The position numbers and the translations under genes were made by a program. Below the pieces are notes generated by a model. That model had not been told where the DNA came from. It saw only the letters and a program-made list of their open reading frames with translations, and did no database searches. 64,000 nucleotides of DNA from Acidobacteriota bacterium (lineage in GTDB: Bacteria > Acidobacteriota > Terriglobia > Acidiferrales > UBA7541), in NCBI GenBank assembly GCA_013289585.1, contig JABCZR010000015.1:80337-144336 (forward strand). Direction: 5' to 3'. This document shows, piece by piece, positions 53,916-63,873 of this stretch. The stretch's first letter is position 1. Each line of letters begins with the position of its first letter.

Positions 53916-55526
53916 ATGATGCAGAGCGGCGGAATTCACGCGATCGAACTGATTCTCCTTCTGTTGTTGGTGTTCGTCGTTGCTTTTGCGGCACTGGCGC
54001 GGAAGCTGAAGACGCCGTATCCCATCGTGCTGGTGATAGCCGGCCTGCTTTTGAGCTTCCTTCCTGGAATCCCGAAGATTTCGCTGAATCCGGACGTCGT
54101 TTTTCTGGTGGTGCTACCGCCCTTGCTGTACTCGGCGGCGTGGCTGACGTCATGGCGCGAGTTCAAGTTCAACCTGGTGAGCATTTGCATGCTCGCGTTC
54201 GGCTTGGTGGGATTCACGGTTCTGGGGGTGGCGGGAGCGGCGCGCTGGGTTTTCCCGGGATTCGACTGGCGGCTGGGATTCGTGCTTGGCGCAGTCATCG
54301 CGACGACGGATGCGATCGCTGCGACGTCGATTGCGAGGCGTGTGGGACTGCCGCAGCGCATCGTGGACATCCTCGAAGGCGAGAGTCTGGTGAACGACGC
54401 GACAGGCCTGGTGGCGCTGGAGTTTGGGGTGGCCATGGTAGTGAGCGCGCAAACACCGACGGTTGGCGACGGCGTTTTGCGGCTGACTTATCTTACGTTT
54501 GCAGGGCTCGCATTCGGGCTGATCGTGGGCTTCATTGTAGAGCGCATCCACAAGCACATTGACGACGGTCCTATCGAGATCACGCTGACCCTTCTGGTTC
54601 CATACGTGGCGTATCTGGGGGCGGAGGCGATTCACTCTTCGGGAGTGCTCGCAGTGGTGGCGTGCGGACTGTATTTGAGCCACAAGAGTTCGCAATTCTT
54701 CTCGGCGAACGTGCGCATTCAGGCTTGGGCGGTGTGGGATTCGCTGACGTTTATTTTGAACGGGCTCGTGTTTGTGCTGATAGGACTGCAGCTGCACTTT
54801 GTTCTCGCGGGAATTCACGAGCACAGCTTTCCGCAACTGCTGAAATATGGAGCGCTGTTCAGCGCGTTGGTGATCGTGCTGCGGATGATCTGGATGCTCC
54901 CGAGCGCCTATATCGCCAATTTGATCAGAAGGCGAGTGCTTCACCAAACGGTGCCAATGCCGTCAGTACGGCAGATTTTCGTGGTGGGCTGGACGGGAAT
55001 GCGGGGAGTGGTGGCGCTGGCGGCAGCGATTTCGCTTCCGGAAACGCTGGCGGATGGAAGTCCCTTTCCGCAGCGCAACTTGATCCTGTTTCTGACCTTC
55101 AGCGTAATCCTGGTGACGCTGGTGCTGCAGGGATTGACGCTACCGCCGCTGATCCGCGCGCTGGGGCTTGCCGGCGCCGTTGGCCATCATTCGGAAGAGG
55201 AAGGAGCGCGAAAAGCGATGATTGAAGCGGCGTTGGCACGGCTCGCGGAAGAGCGAATGAAAGAGAGCGACGACTTTCCGGCGATTTACGATGATCTCGA
55301 GCGGCGTTACAGGCACCGGCTTGCGAACCTGACCGGAGAAGACGACGCAGAAATTGGAGCGAACCCTGCGAAATATGCGCGTTACTTCGCGATTACGCGG
55401 GAGCTGCTGCGCGCGGAGCGGCGTACGGCAGTTCAATTGAGAAATGAAAACCGCATCAATGATGAGGTCTTGCGAAAGCTGGAGCACGAACTGGACTTGA
55501 GCGACGCGCGCCTGTCGCTGATGTAG
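53916..55526 (+). CDS. Na+/H+ antiporter, CPA1 family
   Basis: Inner-membrane cation/proton antiporter of 536 residues with about 12 helices. The signature helices read GAVIATTDAIAATSIARRVG and LEGESLVNDATGLVALEFGV, with the ND pair typical of electroneutral CPA1 exchangers, and GWTGMRGVVALAAAISLP. A cytoplasmic C-terminal tail of about 110 residues is charged and helical (EEEGARKAMIEAALARLAEE). Confidence 0.93.
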   Translation: MMQSGGIHAIELILLLLLVFVVAFAALARKLKTPYPIVLVIAGLLLSFLPGIPKISLNPDVVFLVVLPPLLYSAAWLTSWREFKFNLVSICMLAFGLVGFTVLGVAGAARWVFPGFDWRLGFVLGAVIATTDAIAATSIARRVGLPQRIVDILEGESLVNDATGLVALEFGVAMVVSAQTPTVGDGVLRLTYLTFAGLAFGLIVGFIVERIHKHIDDGPIEITLTLLVPYVAYLGAEAIHSSGVLAVVACGLYLSHKSSQFFSANVRIQAWAVWDSLTFILNGLVFVLIGLQLHFVLAGIHEHSFPQLLKYGALFSALVIVLRMIWMLPSAYIANLIRRRVLHQTVPMPSVRQIFVVGWTGMRGVVALAAAISLPETLADGSPFPQRNLILFLTFSVILVTLVLQGLTLPPLIRALGLAGAVGHHSEEEGARKAMIEAALARLAEERMKESDDFPAIYDDLERRYRHRLANLTGEDDAEIGANPAKYARYFAITRELLRAERRTAVQLRNENRINDEVLRKLEHELDLSDARLSLM

Positions 55527-55595
55527 CGACTCAAACTTGCGGCCACGGGGGACTGTTTTCCGCGCGCTGTGATAAACTTTAGTTGTTCCTCCGGT

Positions 55596-55671
<76 letters not shown>

Positions 55672-55678
55672 AATTTTC

Positions 55679-55846
55679 AGGGTCCAGCCCGGAGACATAG
55701 GTTACACAACGTACCTAAGACATGGGTAACACTTTTGGGCCGAAGGGATTTTCCAGCGGTTCGAACACGCGAGTCTCCAGATCGAAGTATCCCAGATCAA
55801 AATCCATAAAGCTCACCAGCCAGATGTCGTCGTGACTTCCGTTTTC
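55679..55846 (-). pseudogene. IS481-family transposase remnant (C-terminal scrap and end repeats)
   Basis: The minus strand encodes DIWLVSFMDFDLGYFDLE then TRVFEPLENPFGPKVLPMS, the usual C-terminus of IS481-type transposases, ending at 55715. Upstream in frame there is no transposase core: the sequence is antisense to the start of the next gene. Beyond the stop lie ACATGGGTAACAC and ACATAGGTTACAC, two near-identical terminal-type motifs 24-27 nt apart. The scrap sits 8 nt from tRNA-Ala. Confidence 0.75.
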
Positions 55847-55910
55847 TTTTGTAAAGGCACCGAATCCACGGAGTGTGCCAATGAGCGGAATTCTGTAGAA
55901 TGGCAGGCCT

Positions 55911-57314
55911 ATGGCAAAACTCACTTTTCTTGGCGCGGCGGGAAGCGTAACCGGCTCGAGGTATCTGGTGGAAGCGGCGGGCAAGCGGCTGCTGGTGGAT
56001 TGCGGGATTTTTCAAGGCACGCAGGAACTGCAGGACCGCAATTACAAGCCGCTCTCGATTGACCCGAAGACCATCGATTATCTGGTGCTCACGCACGCGC
56101 ACCTGGACCACACAGGCTGGTTGCCGGTGCTCGTTAAGGCGGGCTATCACGGCCCGATCTTTGCGAATCCCGCGACGATCGAACTGACAACGCTATTGTT
56201 GAAGGATTCCGCGCACCTGCAGGAAGAAGACACGCTGCACGCGCAGATTCACAAAGACAGCCGTCACGCAAACCCGCTGCCGCTCTACACCTCGGAAGAC
56301 GTTGATCCCGTGCTGAAGCTGATCAAGAGCATTCCACGCACCGGCGCGTTCGATCTCAGCCCGGAGTTTCGCGTGGTGGCATATGACGCGGGACACATCC
56401 TCGGATCCACCAGCCTGGAGCTGACAATCACCGAGGGCGGCAAGAAAAATATCGTGGTCTTCTCCGGCGACATCGGCCGTTACAACCAGCCGATTCTGAA
56501 TGATCCGGTAACGCCGCCGTCAAAGACGGATGTGCTGATCTGCGAATCGACCTACGGAGACCGCGAGCATCCTGACGGCGATCCGGCAGAGTTATTGGCA
56601 GCGATCGTGAATCGCGTGGCGAAGCGCGGCGGCTCGATCGTGATTCCGGCGTTTGCCATCGGGCGCACGCAGACGTTCATGTATTACTTGCGGCAACTCG
56701 AAGACCAGCAGCGCATTCCGCGCCTGCCCGTTTACGTGGACAGTCCAATGGCCCTGAGCGCGACGGATTTATATTTGAAGTACAAAGAGGATCACGACCA
56801 GGACTATGTGCACGAGGAAGGCATCGACGGAAAGGGAGATCCCCTTAACGTGCATCAATTCCACCTCACACGCTCGGTCGAGGAATCAAAGGCCATCAAT
56901 AACGTGAAGACGCCGTGCATCATCGTCTCGGCCAGTGGGATGATCAGCGGCGGACGCGTGTTGCATCACCTTGCGCTGAGGCTGCCAGATGCGCGCAATG
57001 CCGTAATCCTGGCGGGATTTCAGGCCGAGGGGACGCGTGGCCGAGCCTTGCAAGAAGGTGCGAAGTCTTTAAGACTCTATGGCCAGGATGTTCGCGTTAG
57101 AGCAGAGATCGTGGAGATGGGGCAATTTTCGGCGCACGCGGGAAAGAGCGAACTGCTGCGATGGCTTACAGGGCTTCCGGCGCCTCCGAAACAGACCTAC
57201 TTGACCCACGGAGAACCCGTGGCGGCGCAGGCGTTGCAGGCAGCCATTCAACAAAAGTTCCAGTGGAAGGCGGCGGTGGCGAGGTATCTGGATACAATTC
57301 CGATCGGGGCATAG
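55911..57314 (+). CDS. Beta-CASP metallo-beta-lactamase-fold ribonuclease-like protein
   Basis: 467 residues. N-terminal MBL core with TFLGAAGSVTGSRYLVE, the metal motif HAHLDHTG (about 62-69), DAGHILGSTSLEL and FSGDIGR; then the beta-CASP domain with CESTYGDREH, IPAFAIGRTQTFMYYL, SASGMISGGRVLHHL and the final motif FSAHAG plus THGEP. This matches CPSF-73/YsnF-like RNA-processing exonucleases. The gene starts 17 nt or less after the visible IS481 scrap's antisense extension, so its promoter region was altered by that element. Confidence 0.93.
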   Translation: MAKLTFLGAAGSVTGSRYLVEAAGKRLLVDCGIFQGTQELQDRNYKPLSIDPKTIDYLVLTHAHLDHTGWLPVLVKAGYHGPIFANPATIELTTLLLKDSAHLQEEDTLHAQIHKDSRHANPLPLYTSEDVDPVLKLIKSIPRTGAFDLSPEFRVVAYDAGHILGSTSLELTITEGGKKNIVVFSGDIGRYNQPILNDPVTPPSKTDVLICESTYGDREHPDGDPAELLAAIVNRVAKRGGSIVIPAFAIGRTQTFMYYLRQLEDQQRIPRLPVYVDSPMALSATDLYLKYKEDHDQDYVHEEGIDGKGDPLNVHQFHLTRSVEESKAINNVKTPCIIVSASGMISGGRVLHHLALRLPDARNAVILAGFQAEGTRGRALQEGAKSLRLYGQDVRVRAEIVEMGQFSAHAGKSELLRWLTGLPAPPKQTYLTHGEPVAAQALQAAIQQKFQWKAAVARYLDTIPIGA

Positions 57315-57569
57315 AGACCGGCGGCCCGCAAAATATTTTCATCCATTTGGGAAACTAATTGGGGGCTGACCTCGTCTATACAGGCAAGACCACTCGCGGG
57401 GTAGGGGGCTAACCACCACAGGGCAACCGACCGTCAGTCTCCTACCCCTAAAAACTCTCAAAGCAGTTGAATTTGCGTAATTTATATCAAATTTAGACTC
57501 GGAATTGCGCCGCGAAAGCGGAACAGGCAATAGCGGTTACCTTCGGCGGGAATTCCTGCGCGCGGACGC
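57315..57569. other. Intergenic region with G/C-run repeat
   Basis: Contains GGGGTAGGGGGCTAA (near 57398) and CTCCTACCCCTAAAAACTC (near 57439), short inverted runs like those at 44995 and 13743. No gene seen. Confidence 0.45.
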
Positions 57570-57983
57570 CTAGCTTGCGGCGAGGGACATCCGCTTGGTG
57601 GGCGTTTCGCGAGACATGGGCGGGACTTCCACCAGGTCCAAGCCGGCGACAAACATGGGCGTCGGCGCAACTCTCCCCCAGCGGTTTAGATCCCAGCGAG
57701 CGCGGATATACTTGACTTCCGGACGGAGCGAAAGGTCCAGCACCATTTTTGTTGTGCCGCGATAAAACTGCTGTGGCAGCTTGAGAAGCGGTTTCTTCGG
57801 CCAGTTCTCGCCGTCGGCAGAACCCCAGATCGAAACGTCGAGTGACTCCTGCTCCATTTGCTCCGTGACCGTGAGCCGGCAGAGAAACGTGCGGGAAGCG
57901 ACCGCAGCGATGTCGAAGGATGCGCCATCGGCGCTGGCTTCCATGCGAGTTTCTGCGGGAATGAGTTCCAGTTTTGCGGGCAT
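57570..57983 (-). CDS. Hypothetical protein, beta-rich
   Basis: 137 residues, soluble, no signal peptide: ESLDVSIWGSADGENWPKKPLL followed by FYRGTTKMVLDLSLRPEVKYIRARWDLNRWG, a pattern like a small jelly-roll or discoidin-type sandwich. It has family-like patterning but no named domain. Stand-alone gene downstream of the aminotransferase. Confidence 0.7.
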   Translation of the reverse strand: MPAKLELIPAETRMEASADGASFDIAAVASRTFLCRLTVTEQMEQESLDVSIWGSADGENWPKKPLLKLPQQFYRGTTKMVLDLSLRPEVKYIRARWDLNRWGRVAPTPMFVAGLDLVEVPPMSRETPTKRMSLAAS

Positions 57984-58081
57984 ATTTGATCGCTCGACGC
58001 GGATTCTAGCACAGAGTCTACAAGCCGGCGTACAGCAATGGGTGAGTCAGGATTCGGCCGAGTAAAGGCGGAGGAAACGCT

Positions 58082-59302
58082 TCAAGCGTGGAGCTTGGCC
58101 AGTCGCTCTTCCGCAGCCGCGAGAGTCTCTTCCTTTTTGCAGAAGGTGAAGCGCACTTGCGAGGCGCCCTCGCTGGCGTCGTTGTAAAAGCTGGAACCGG
58201 GGACCACGGCGACGCCGATTTTTTCGACGAGGAATTTCGCGAAGGCCACGTCGTTCGTTTCGGACCCGGCGCGCGGAAGCGCCGCGGCGTTGAAGCGCGA
58301 AATGTCCGTCATGATGTAGTAGGCGCCGCGCGGCTTGAACACGGTGAATCCCGCAGTCGTCAGAATTTTCAGCAGGCGTTCGCGCTTGGCCGTGTACGAT
58401 GCGGCGAGCTTGTCGTAGTAACTCTGCGGGAAGTGCATCGCACTGGCGCCCGCCTGTTGCAAAGGCGCGGCCGCTCCCACGGTCAGGAAGTCGTGGACCT
58501 TTCGAATGGGCTGTGTCGGCTCCGGCGGCGCCAGAACCCAGCCGACGCGCCATCCCGTAACGCTGTACGTTTTCGAAAGTCCATTGATAACGATGGTGCG
58601 GTCGCGCATGCCTTCGATGCGCGCCATGGAGATATGCTCCGCGCCGTCGTAGAGGATGTGTTCATAGATTTCATCGGTGATGCAGTAGGCATTCCAGCGC
58701 ACGCAGAGGTCGCGAATGAATTCCAGTTCCGCGCGGGTGAATACCTTTCCCGTGGGATTGTTCGGCGTGTTGAGAATGATGGCCTTCGTGTGCGGGCCGA
58801 AGGCGGCGGCGAGTTCTTTTTCGTCAAACGACCAATCGGGAGTTCGCAGCTTGACGAAGCGCGGCGTGGCGCCGCTCAAAATCGCATCAGGCCCATAGTT
58901 TTCATAGAACGGTTCGAACACGACGATCTCGTCGCCGGGATTGATGATGGCCATCATGGCGGACATCATGGCCTCGGTCGAGCCGCAACAGATGGTGACT
59001 TCGCGTTCCGGGTCGTACCTGACGCCCTGGGTGTGCGCAAATTTTTCAACGATGGCGTCGCGCAGCGGCTTCGCGCCCCAGGTGATGGCGTATTGATTGA
59101 TGTCGTCGCTGATGGCTTTGCGCGCGGCTTCCTTGATCTCTTCCGGCGCCGCAAAATCGGGAAAGCCCTGCGAGAGGTTGACGGCGCCGTGCTTCAAGGC
59201 CAGTCGCGTCATTTCCCGGATGACGGATTCGGTAAACTGCGCGGCTTTGGCCGAAAGCATGCGGCGTGAAATGTGAGCCATCGTCGGGTCGGAAGCGGTC
59301 AT
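58082..59302 (-). CDS. Class I/II PLP aminotransferase
   Basis: Cytoplasmic aminotransferase of 406 residues. VNLSQGFPDFAAPEEIKEAA, NQYAITWGAKPLRDAI, NTPNNPTGKVFTRAEL, the PLP Lys in INGLSKTYSVTGWRVGW and the substrate Arg in QVRFTFCK identify the kynurenine/methionine aminotransferase-like (MtnE/YbdL) branch rather than AspC. Two nearby Met codons (1, 8, 15) leave the start slightly open. Confidence 0.9.
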   Translation of the reverse strand: MTASDPTMAHISRRMLSAKAAQFTESVIREMTRLALKHGAVNLSQGFPDFAAPEEIKEAARKAISDDINQYAITWGAKPLRDAIVEKFAHTQGVRYDPEREVTICCGSTEAMMSAMMAIINPGDEIVVFEPFYENYGPDAILSGATPRFVKLRTPDWSFDEKELAAAFGPHTKAIILNTPNNPTGKVFTRAELEFIRDLCVRWNAYCITDEIYEHILYDGAEHISMARIEGMRDRTIVINGLSKTYSVTGWRVGWVLAPPEPTQPIRKVHDFLTVGAAAPLQQAGASAMHFPQSYYDKLAASYTAKRERLLKILTTAGFTVFKPRGAYYIMTDISRFNAAALPRAGSETNDVAFAKFLVEKIGVAVVPGSSFYNDASEGASQVRFTFCKKEETLAAAEERLAKLHA

Positions 59303-59351
59303 CGCACCTTCTCAGTTTATCGGCAGCTCGGATTTGACGCGGTACAACTTG

Positions 59352-61649
59352 TCAGCGGGCGCGGCCGGCCGCGGCTTGGATGGCCACGCTGGGCTGACCG
59401 TAAATCATCCGGTAGACGGCGGTGTTGCGCAAGACGATTTGCACGTAATCGCGGGTTTCCGTGAAGGGAATGGATTCGACGAGTTCGGGGATCTCTTCGT
59501 AATTGCGCTCGGCCTTCCAGGCGGCGATGCGATCTTCTCCGGCGTTGTAGGCTGCGGCGGCATATTCCGGAGCGCCGGTCTGGCGCACGAGATCCGCGAT
59601 GTAGAGCATGCCCACTTCCAGGTTGAAGTCCGGCTCGAAAAGTTTGTCCTTGGTGTAGCGAACCTTGAGCTGTTTGGCGAGGAGCTTCCCCGTCTTCGGC
59701 AGAACCTGCATCAAGCCGATGGCGTTGGCGTGCGAGACGGCATCCGCTTGAAAGGTGGATTCCTGGCGGATGAGGCCGGCGGCAAACATGGGATCGAAAT
59801 CGTTTTTTGCGGCTTCGCGGCGCACCGCGGCTTCGTAAGGGAGCGGATAGAGCGTCTTCCACACGGCAACCGGCACGTCGCCAAATTTGCGCGAATCGAA
59901 GCTCGGAACAATCAGGCGGCCGTAAGCCATGCCCGCGCCGTAATGGCCTTGATCGAAAGCGGCTTGCGCGGCCTCCAGCAGAAAACGCGGCGAGGAAGTT
60001 GCGAAATAAGCGTTCTTCAATTCCTGCTCAGCGGAAGCATCAAAAGCGATGGCTCGCAGCGCCTGCGCACGCGCCCAGCGGTCGGCGGCGGCGACAGGAA
60101 TTGGATCATCAAACGGGCGCAGATCGGGAGGCGGGGGAATTTTCGCTAACACTTCCGAGGGATCTTCTTCGCCAGGTCCAAGTTTGGCCAGACGCGCCGC
60201 CGAGGCGTTGCCAAAGTAAGTTTCGGGGAATCGTTCGACGGCTTTGCCGTAGTAGCTTCGCGCGCGCGGAAGATTGTTGGCACGCTCCGCATTGCGGCCA
60301 AGCCAATAGAGCGCGTCGACGGCATTGGCGGACACCGGGTACTTCGCCAGAAAATTGGTCAAGCGATCATCCGCATCGGGCTGGCGATTCAGGTAAGCGA
60401 TCCAGGCGATGCGCCATTCGCAGTTGTAAGCATATTTTCCGCTCGGAAAACTGTCCAAAACGCGCTGGTAATTGATGACCGCCTTCGTGCGGTCGAGTTC
60501 CACCCAATGGTAGTTCCCTGCCGCCATCATGCCTTCTTCATTCCATTTGCTGATGGGATAGCTCTGCGCGAGCGTGTTCAGCGCCGCGAACATCTCGGAT
60601 TCTTTTTTCGCCGTCCGATAGGCCTGTGACAAGGCGTAGAGCCGCTCGGCATCCACGTCGAGATCCGGAGTCTTGAGCGAAGCAATCACCGAAGGCGAAC
60701 CCTTCGGCTGAATGCGGCATTCCGCAACACGCAGTTGCGCGCGCTGGCGCGTGGGATTCGCCGGATCCTTGAGCATGGTCAGAAGCTTTTCGTATTCAAC
60801 ACGCGCTTCCTTCCATTTGTGCGCGTCGTAAAAAGCCTGTGCGCGCTGCTCCTGCAGTTCCACACCGGGATAGGGATATTCCTTTCCGAGCGCGTGCGTG
60901 AGCTGTGTCAGCGAGATGCCCGCGGGCTTGGCCTCATCGGCCAAGGGAAACTTGTAGAAGATAGTTTGAAAGTCCTTCGCGGCGCGGGGTAGCTGATGGC
61001 CAGTTTGATACGCGCGGCCGCGTTCCAGAAGGAGCGCCGGTTTCGAAGCGGTGGCCGAATAAGCGTTCAGCGCATCGATCGCTTCGTCCGTGTGACCCAG
61101 CTGAACGGCCACGGGCGCAAACGCCAGCAGGAACTGTTCGCGCATCGCCGTATTGGGATAGTCGCTCTGAATGGATTGCAGAACTTTGTAAGCTTCCGCG
61201 CTGCGCCCCAGTAAGCGCTGAGTCTCCGCTGTCCAGTACAACGCATACTCACGGAGAAGCGTGTCGTTCTGTGCTTTGAGCAGCCAGCCAAGAGCCTGCG
61301 CGTTGCGGTTTTTCGAATAGTCTTCGTAACCGAGCGCCAGCGCGGCGCGTGCGCCCCAAGTACTCGTCGTGTTCTTTACCGCGAACGCGGAAAGCTTTTC
61401 GTAGGATCCAGGAACGCCGGTATGCACCGCGCGCGCCAGTTCGGCCAGTTCCTTTTGGGCGGCTTCATCTTCCGGCGTATCGGCGGCGAGATTGGGCTGC
61501 GTGATTTCCGGTTTGCATCCGGAAACACACGGCGCAGCCTTCGGCTTTTTCGGCTTGCGCTTGTGCTGCGAAGTTTGCGCGAACGCGTCGAAGGCGCTGC
61601 CAAGCGACAGGCTTACTACCAGCGTCAACGCCATCAGGGAACGCACCAT
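59352..61649 (-). CDS. Soluble lytic murein transglycosylase (Slt70-like) with TPR-like superhelix
   Basis: Periplasmic enzyme that cleaves peptidoglycan to 1,6-anhydro products; 765 residues from ATG 61649. Signal segment SLMALTLVVSLSLGSAFDAFAQ, a Lys/Pro linker, about 500 residues of helical repeats, then the SLT domain: catalytic Glu in GLIRQESTFQADAVSHANA, IGLMQVLPKTG, FDPMFAAG before it and YAAAAYNAGEDRIAAW after. The open frame upstream to 61865 has no family likeness. Confidence 0.92.
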   Translation of the reverse strand: MVRSLMALTLVVSLSLGSAFDAFAQTSQHKRKPKKPKAAPCVSGCKPEITQPNLAADTPEDEAAQKELAELARAVHTGVPGSYEKLSAFAVKNTTSTWGARAALALGYEDYSKNRNAQALGWLLKAQNDTLLREYALYWTAETQRLLGRSAEAYKVLQSIQSDYPNTAMREQFLLAFAPVAVQLGHTDEAIDALNAYSATASKPALLLERGRAYQTGHQLPRAAKDFQTIFYKFPLADEAKPAGISLTQLTHALGKEYPYPGVELQEQRAQAFYDAHKWKEARVEYEKLLTMLKDPANPTRQRAQLRVAECRIQPKGSPSVIASLKTPDLDVDAERLYALSQAYRTAKKESEMFAALNTLAQSYPISKWNEEGMMAAGNYHWVELDRTKAVINYQRVLDSFPSGKYAYNCEWRIAWIAYLNRQPDADDRLTNFLAKYPVSANAVDALYWLGRNAERANNLPRARSYYGKAVERFPETYFGNASAARLAKLGPGEEDPSEVLAKIPPPPDLRPFDDPIPVAAADRWARAQALRAIAFDASAEQELKNAYFATSSPRFLLEAAQAAFDQGHYGAGMAYGRLIVPSFDSRKFGDVPVAVWKTLYPLPYEAAVRREAAKNDFDPMFAAGLIRQESTFQADAVSHANAIGLMQVLPKTGKLLAKQLKVRYTKDKLFEPDFNLEVGMLYIADLVRQTGAPEYAAAAYNAGEDRIAAWKAERNYEEIPELVESIPFTETRDYVQIVLRNTAVYRMIYGQPSVAIQAAAGRAR

Positions 61650-61710
61650 AGATGTACAGAATAATACGGAATTTTCCGGAGAGCCAGAAAAGCGCGCGGT
61701 TCGCGTGCAA

Positions 61711-62541
61711 TCAGTGATGGCGTGCAGGCGTGGCGTACGGATAGTCGCCGAGGGCATGAGCATCGCCGTCGGCGAGGATTTCCACCATCCAGCGGTAAAA
61801 ATAGTCCACCGGGTGGTCCATGATGGGTTTGAAGCGGCGGTCGTATTCTCGATGAGCTTTTTCAATGTCGTCTTTCAATCGGATGCAGAGATCCTTTTTT
61901 TCGCGGCCCAGCCGCACCTGCTCTGGCCGGAGCATTTTTATGTCCTGCATCGAAACTTTGGCCACGCGATTCGCGCGGCGGTGCAATTCCTGTTCTTCGT
62001 TGGACAGCCGGCTGACATTGAAGTCGCCCTCAAGCTCGCCTTCGGAAGCAAGCGAGGCGGCCGTAGGCTCCATCGGTGGAAGCGGCGCCGGCTCAGGAGC
62101 AAGCTCCAGCTCGGTCTCCTCCGCCTCCTCTTCCACTTCAACAGGTTCGGCTTTGGCGTGAGAAGCCATGGGAACCGGCTGCGCAGGAAGCGGTCGTTGC
62201 GGCGCGGCGGGCGGCTCGGGGGCCGCTCTCCCAACCAAATTTACGATCTGCTCTTCCAGCGGCGAACGCGGGCCCGAATGCATGGACACGGTAATAAATC
62301 TCGAGAGGACTTCCAGTGAGGCCGCCAGGGCCGCCGCGGAAGTTTGCGCACGCAGAAGCGGAGGCAGCGAATTGGTGGGCTTGTTACTGCCGCAAGCCGC
62401 GACCACGTCGTTTACCGCATGATGCAGCTCGTCGGAAGCCCGCTGGATGCGTTCGAGGTTATCCCGAAGCGCACGGGCAATCGCTTGTTCAATGGCGGTG
62501 GACTCTTGTGCCATACCGGTTTTCGGGGGCTTTTTAGTCAT
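61711..62541 (-). CDS. Hypothetical coiled protein with Glu/Pro-rich middle
   Basis: 276 residues: an N-terminal helical part (IEQAIARALRDNLERIQRAS), a low-complexity Pro/Glu/Ala centre (about 105-165), and a conserved-looking C-terminal helical domain (VSMQDIKMLRPEQVRLGREKKD and ILADGDAHALGDYP). No membrane helix or signal. No named family. ATG 62514 is an alternative start. It precedes the transglycosylase gene on the same strand by 61 nt. Confidence 0.7.
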   Translation of the reverse strand: MTKKPPKTGMAQESTAIEQAIARALRDNLERIQRASDELHHAVNDVVAACGSNKPTNSLPPLLRAQTSAAALAASLEVLSRFITVSMHSGPRSPLEEQIVNLVGRAAPEPPAAPQRPLPAQPVPMASHAKAEPVEVEEEAEETELELAPEPAPLPPMEPTAASLASEGELEGDFNVSRLSNEEQELHRRANRVAKVSMQDIKMLRPEQVRLGREKKDLCIRLKDDIEKAHREYDRRFKPIMDHPVDYFYRWMVEILADGDAHALGDYPYATPARHH

Positions 62542-62762
62542 AAATTCCCCGTCTTGCCATTTTGGAAGCTAGGTGGTTTGGAGTCAACGGCCTACCCGTA
62601 CTGTTGTGCCCAATTGTTGCTTAACGAGCAGGGACAAGGCCCGGGAACACCATGCCGGTCAAGTGAGGCCATCTCATTGAAGGTTGTTCCTAGCGAGAAC
62701 GATGGACTTATGACTGAGAACCCGCCGCCTCTTGGCACGGGTGATAGAATAGAGGTGTCAGT

Positions 62763-63114
62763 GGGGGCGACTCGGTTTCGACGGAAGCAGTCGCGGCCCG
62801 AAGGCATGCCGGGACCCACCTGCCCGTAACTTGGTGGAAACTAGAAATGCCAACAACAACTTGGCACTTGCAGCTTAATTAATTAAGTTGCCGCTTCCCC
62901 GGGCTTCGCTCATGGGCCCGGTCAGAGGCGTCACACAGTGAGCTGGCTTGAACCTTTCGGTCCGTAAGGCTCGGGCGAGAACCATCGGACTAGCCGGCTG
63001 CGTTTCTTGCTCATTCTGAGCGCGGCGGGCGAAAAAAACGGAATTGAGCTAAGCATGTAGGCTTCGTGTCGTAGCGCTTTTCGGACGGGGGTTCGACTCC
63101 CCCCGCCTCCACCA
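62763..63114 (+). ncRNA. ssrA: tmRNA (transfer-messenger RNA)
   Basis: 352 nt with the tRNA-Ala-like ends: 5' GGGGGCGACTCGGTTTCGAC and 3' GTTCGACTCCCCCCGCCTCC then ACCA, including G3-U. The tag reading frame at 62849-62878 is GCC AAC AAC AAC TTG GCA CTT GCA GCT TAA, giving ANNNLALAA, followed by a second in-frame-independent TAATTAA. It rescues stalled ribosomes together with SmpB. TAGAAT at 62745-62750 is a possible -10. Confidence 0.97.
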
Positions 63115-63873
63115 TACTAAGTAATCTGTAATCGCTAGATTACAGCCGTTCTTGCACGCCTGCGCTCCAGATACGGTCCTCATAGCGTTCCAGTACGGGA
63201 GGCGGGGGAACGCGAATGACCTCCACTATCTTTAATACAGCAATACAGCGCATCTCTGCTGATTTCTGCGAACGCAGTTTGATGGGAGTAAGCCGGTTTT
63301 CCCGCCTAAACACACGGTTCCACGCCGGAAGGAAATTGAATTTCTTAGAGGCCGCAAACGGACATTCCTAACAAGCGGATTACTTCCGTTGCGCCATAAT
63401 CTTCCCGGAATTGGCAGCAGGCGCGATGATCGCTTCCTACAAGCCGACTTCCCGGTACTAATCTCCTCGATGGGTGGATTGGCGATTTACCACTCATCGC
63501 GGAGGTGGTAGCAAGCTAATTGGCAAAGATCACTTGCCCAATGGGCCGGCAATACATCGAGAACAGGTTCCAACGGCAATCCGCATCCCCCGGCCCCTGA
63601 TGCCGGGGCCTCTGCCGTGACGGCTCGCGCTCCTGCGCAGGTTGCGATGGCATTCTAATCGTCAGGTTAATGAGTAATTGCTAAAGGAAGCCTATTTGTT
63701 AAACCATGCACCCAGCTGCGATACGCGGCGCATGGAGAAGCATAAATTAGCGCAGGAGTCAGGGTTCAGAGATCAGGAAATAGAAATCGGGAACTCCAAA
63801 ATCCACACTTGACATCCGCGGATAATTCACTACCATATGGTTGTGGATAAATTGGATACAACATTTGCGGCTC
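63115..63873. other. 760-nt stretch after ssrA without a gene
   Basis: CTGTAATC-GCTA-GATTACAG (63126-63145) is a perfect hairpin 12 nt after ssrA. CCCCGGC-CCCTGAT-GCCGGGG lies near 63588, and a single DnaA-box-like TGTGGATAA at 63842-63850. No ORF with family likeness. Probably decayed sequence between ssrA and the insertion sequence. Confidence 0.55.

Noticed and set aside
58088..59269. 393-codon plus-strand open frame over the aminotransferase
   Set aside because: Antisense shadow of a gene with full aminotransferase motifs.
62344..62829. 161-codon plus-strand open frame before ssrA
   Set aside because: Overlaps the antisense of the 61711-62541 gene and runs into the tmRNA; no domain.
63842..63850. 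Replication origin signal (DnaA box TGTGGATAA)
   Set aside because: A single box without a cluster, AT-rich unwinding region or dnaA/dnaN nearby.
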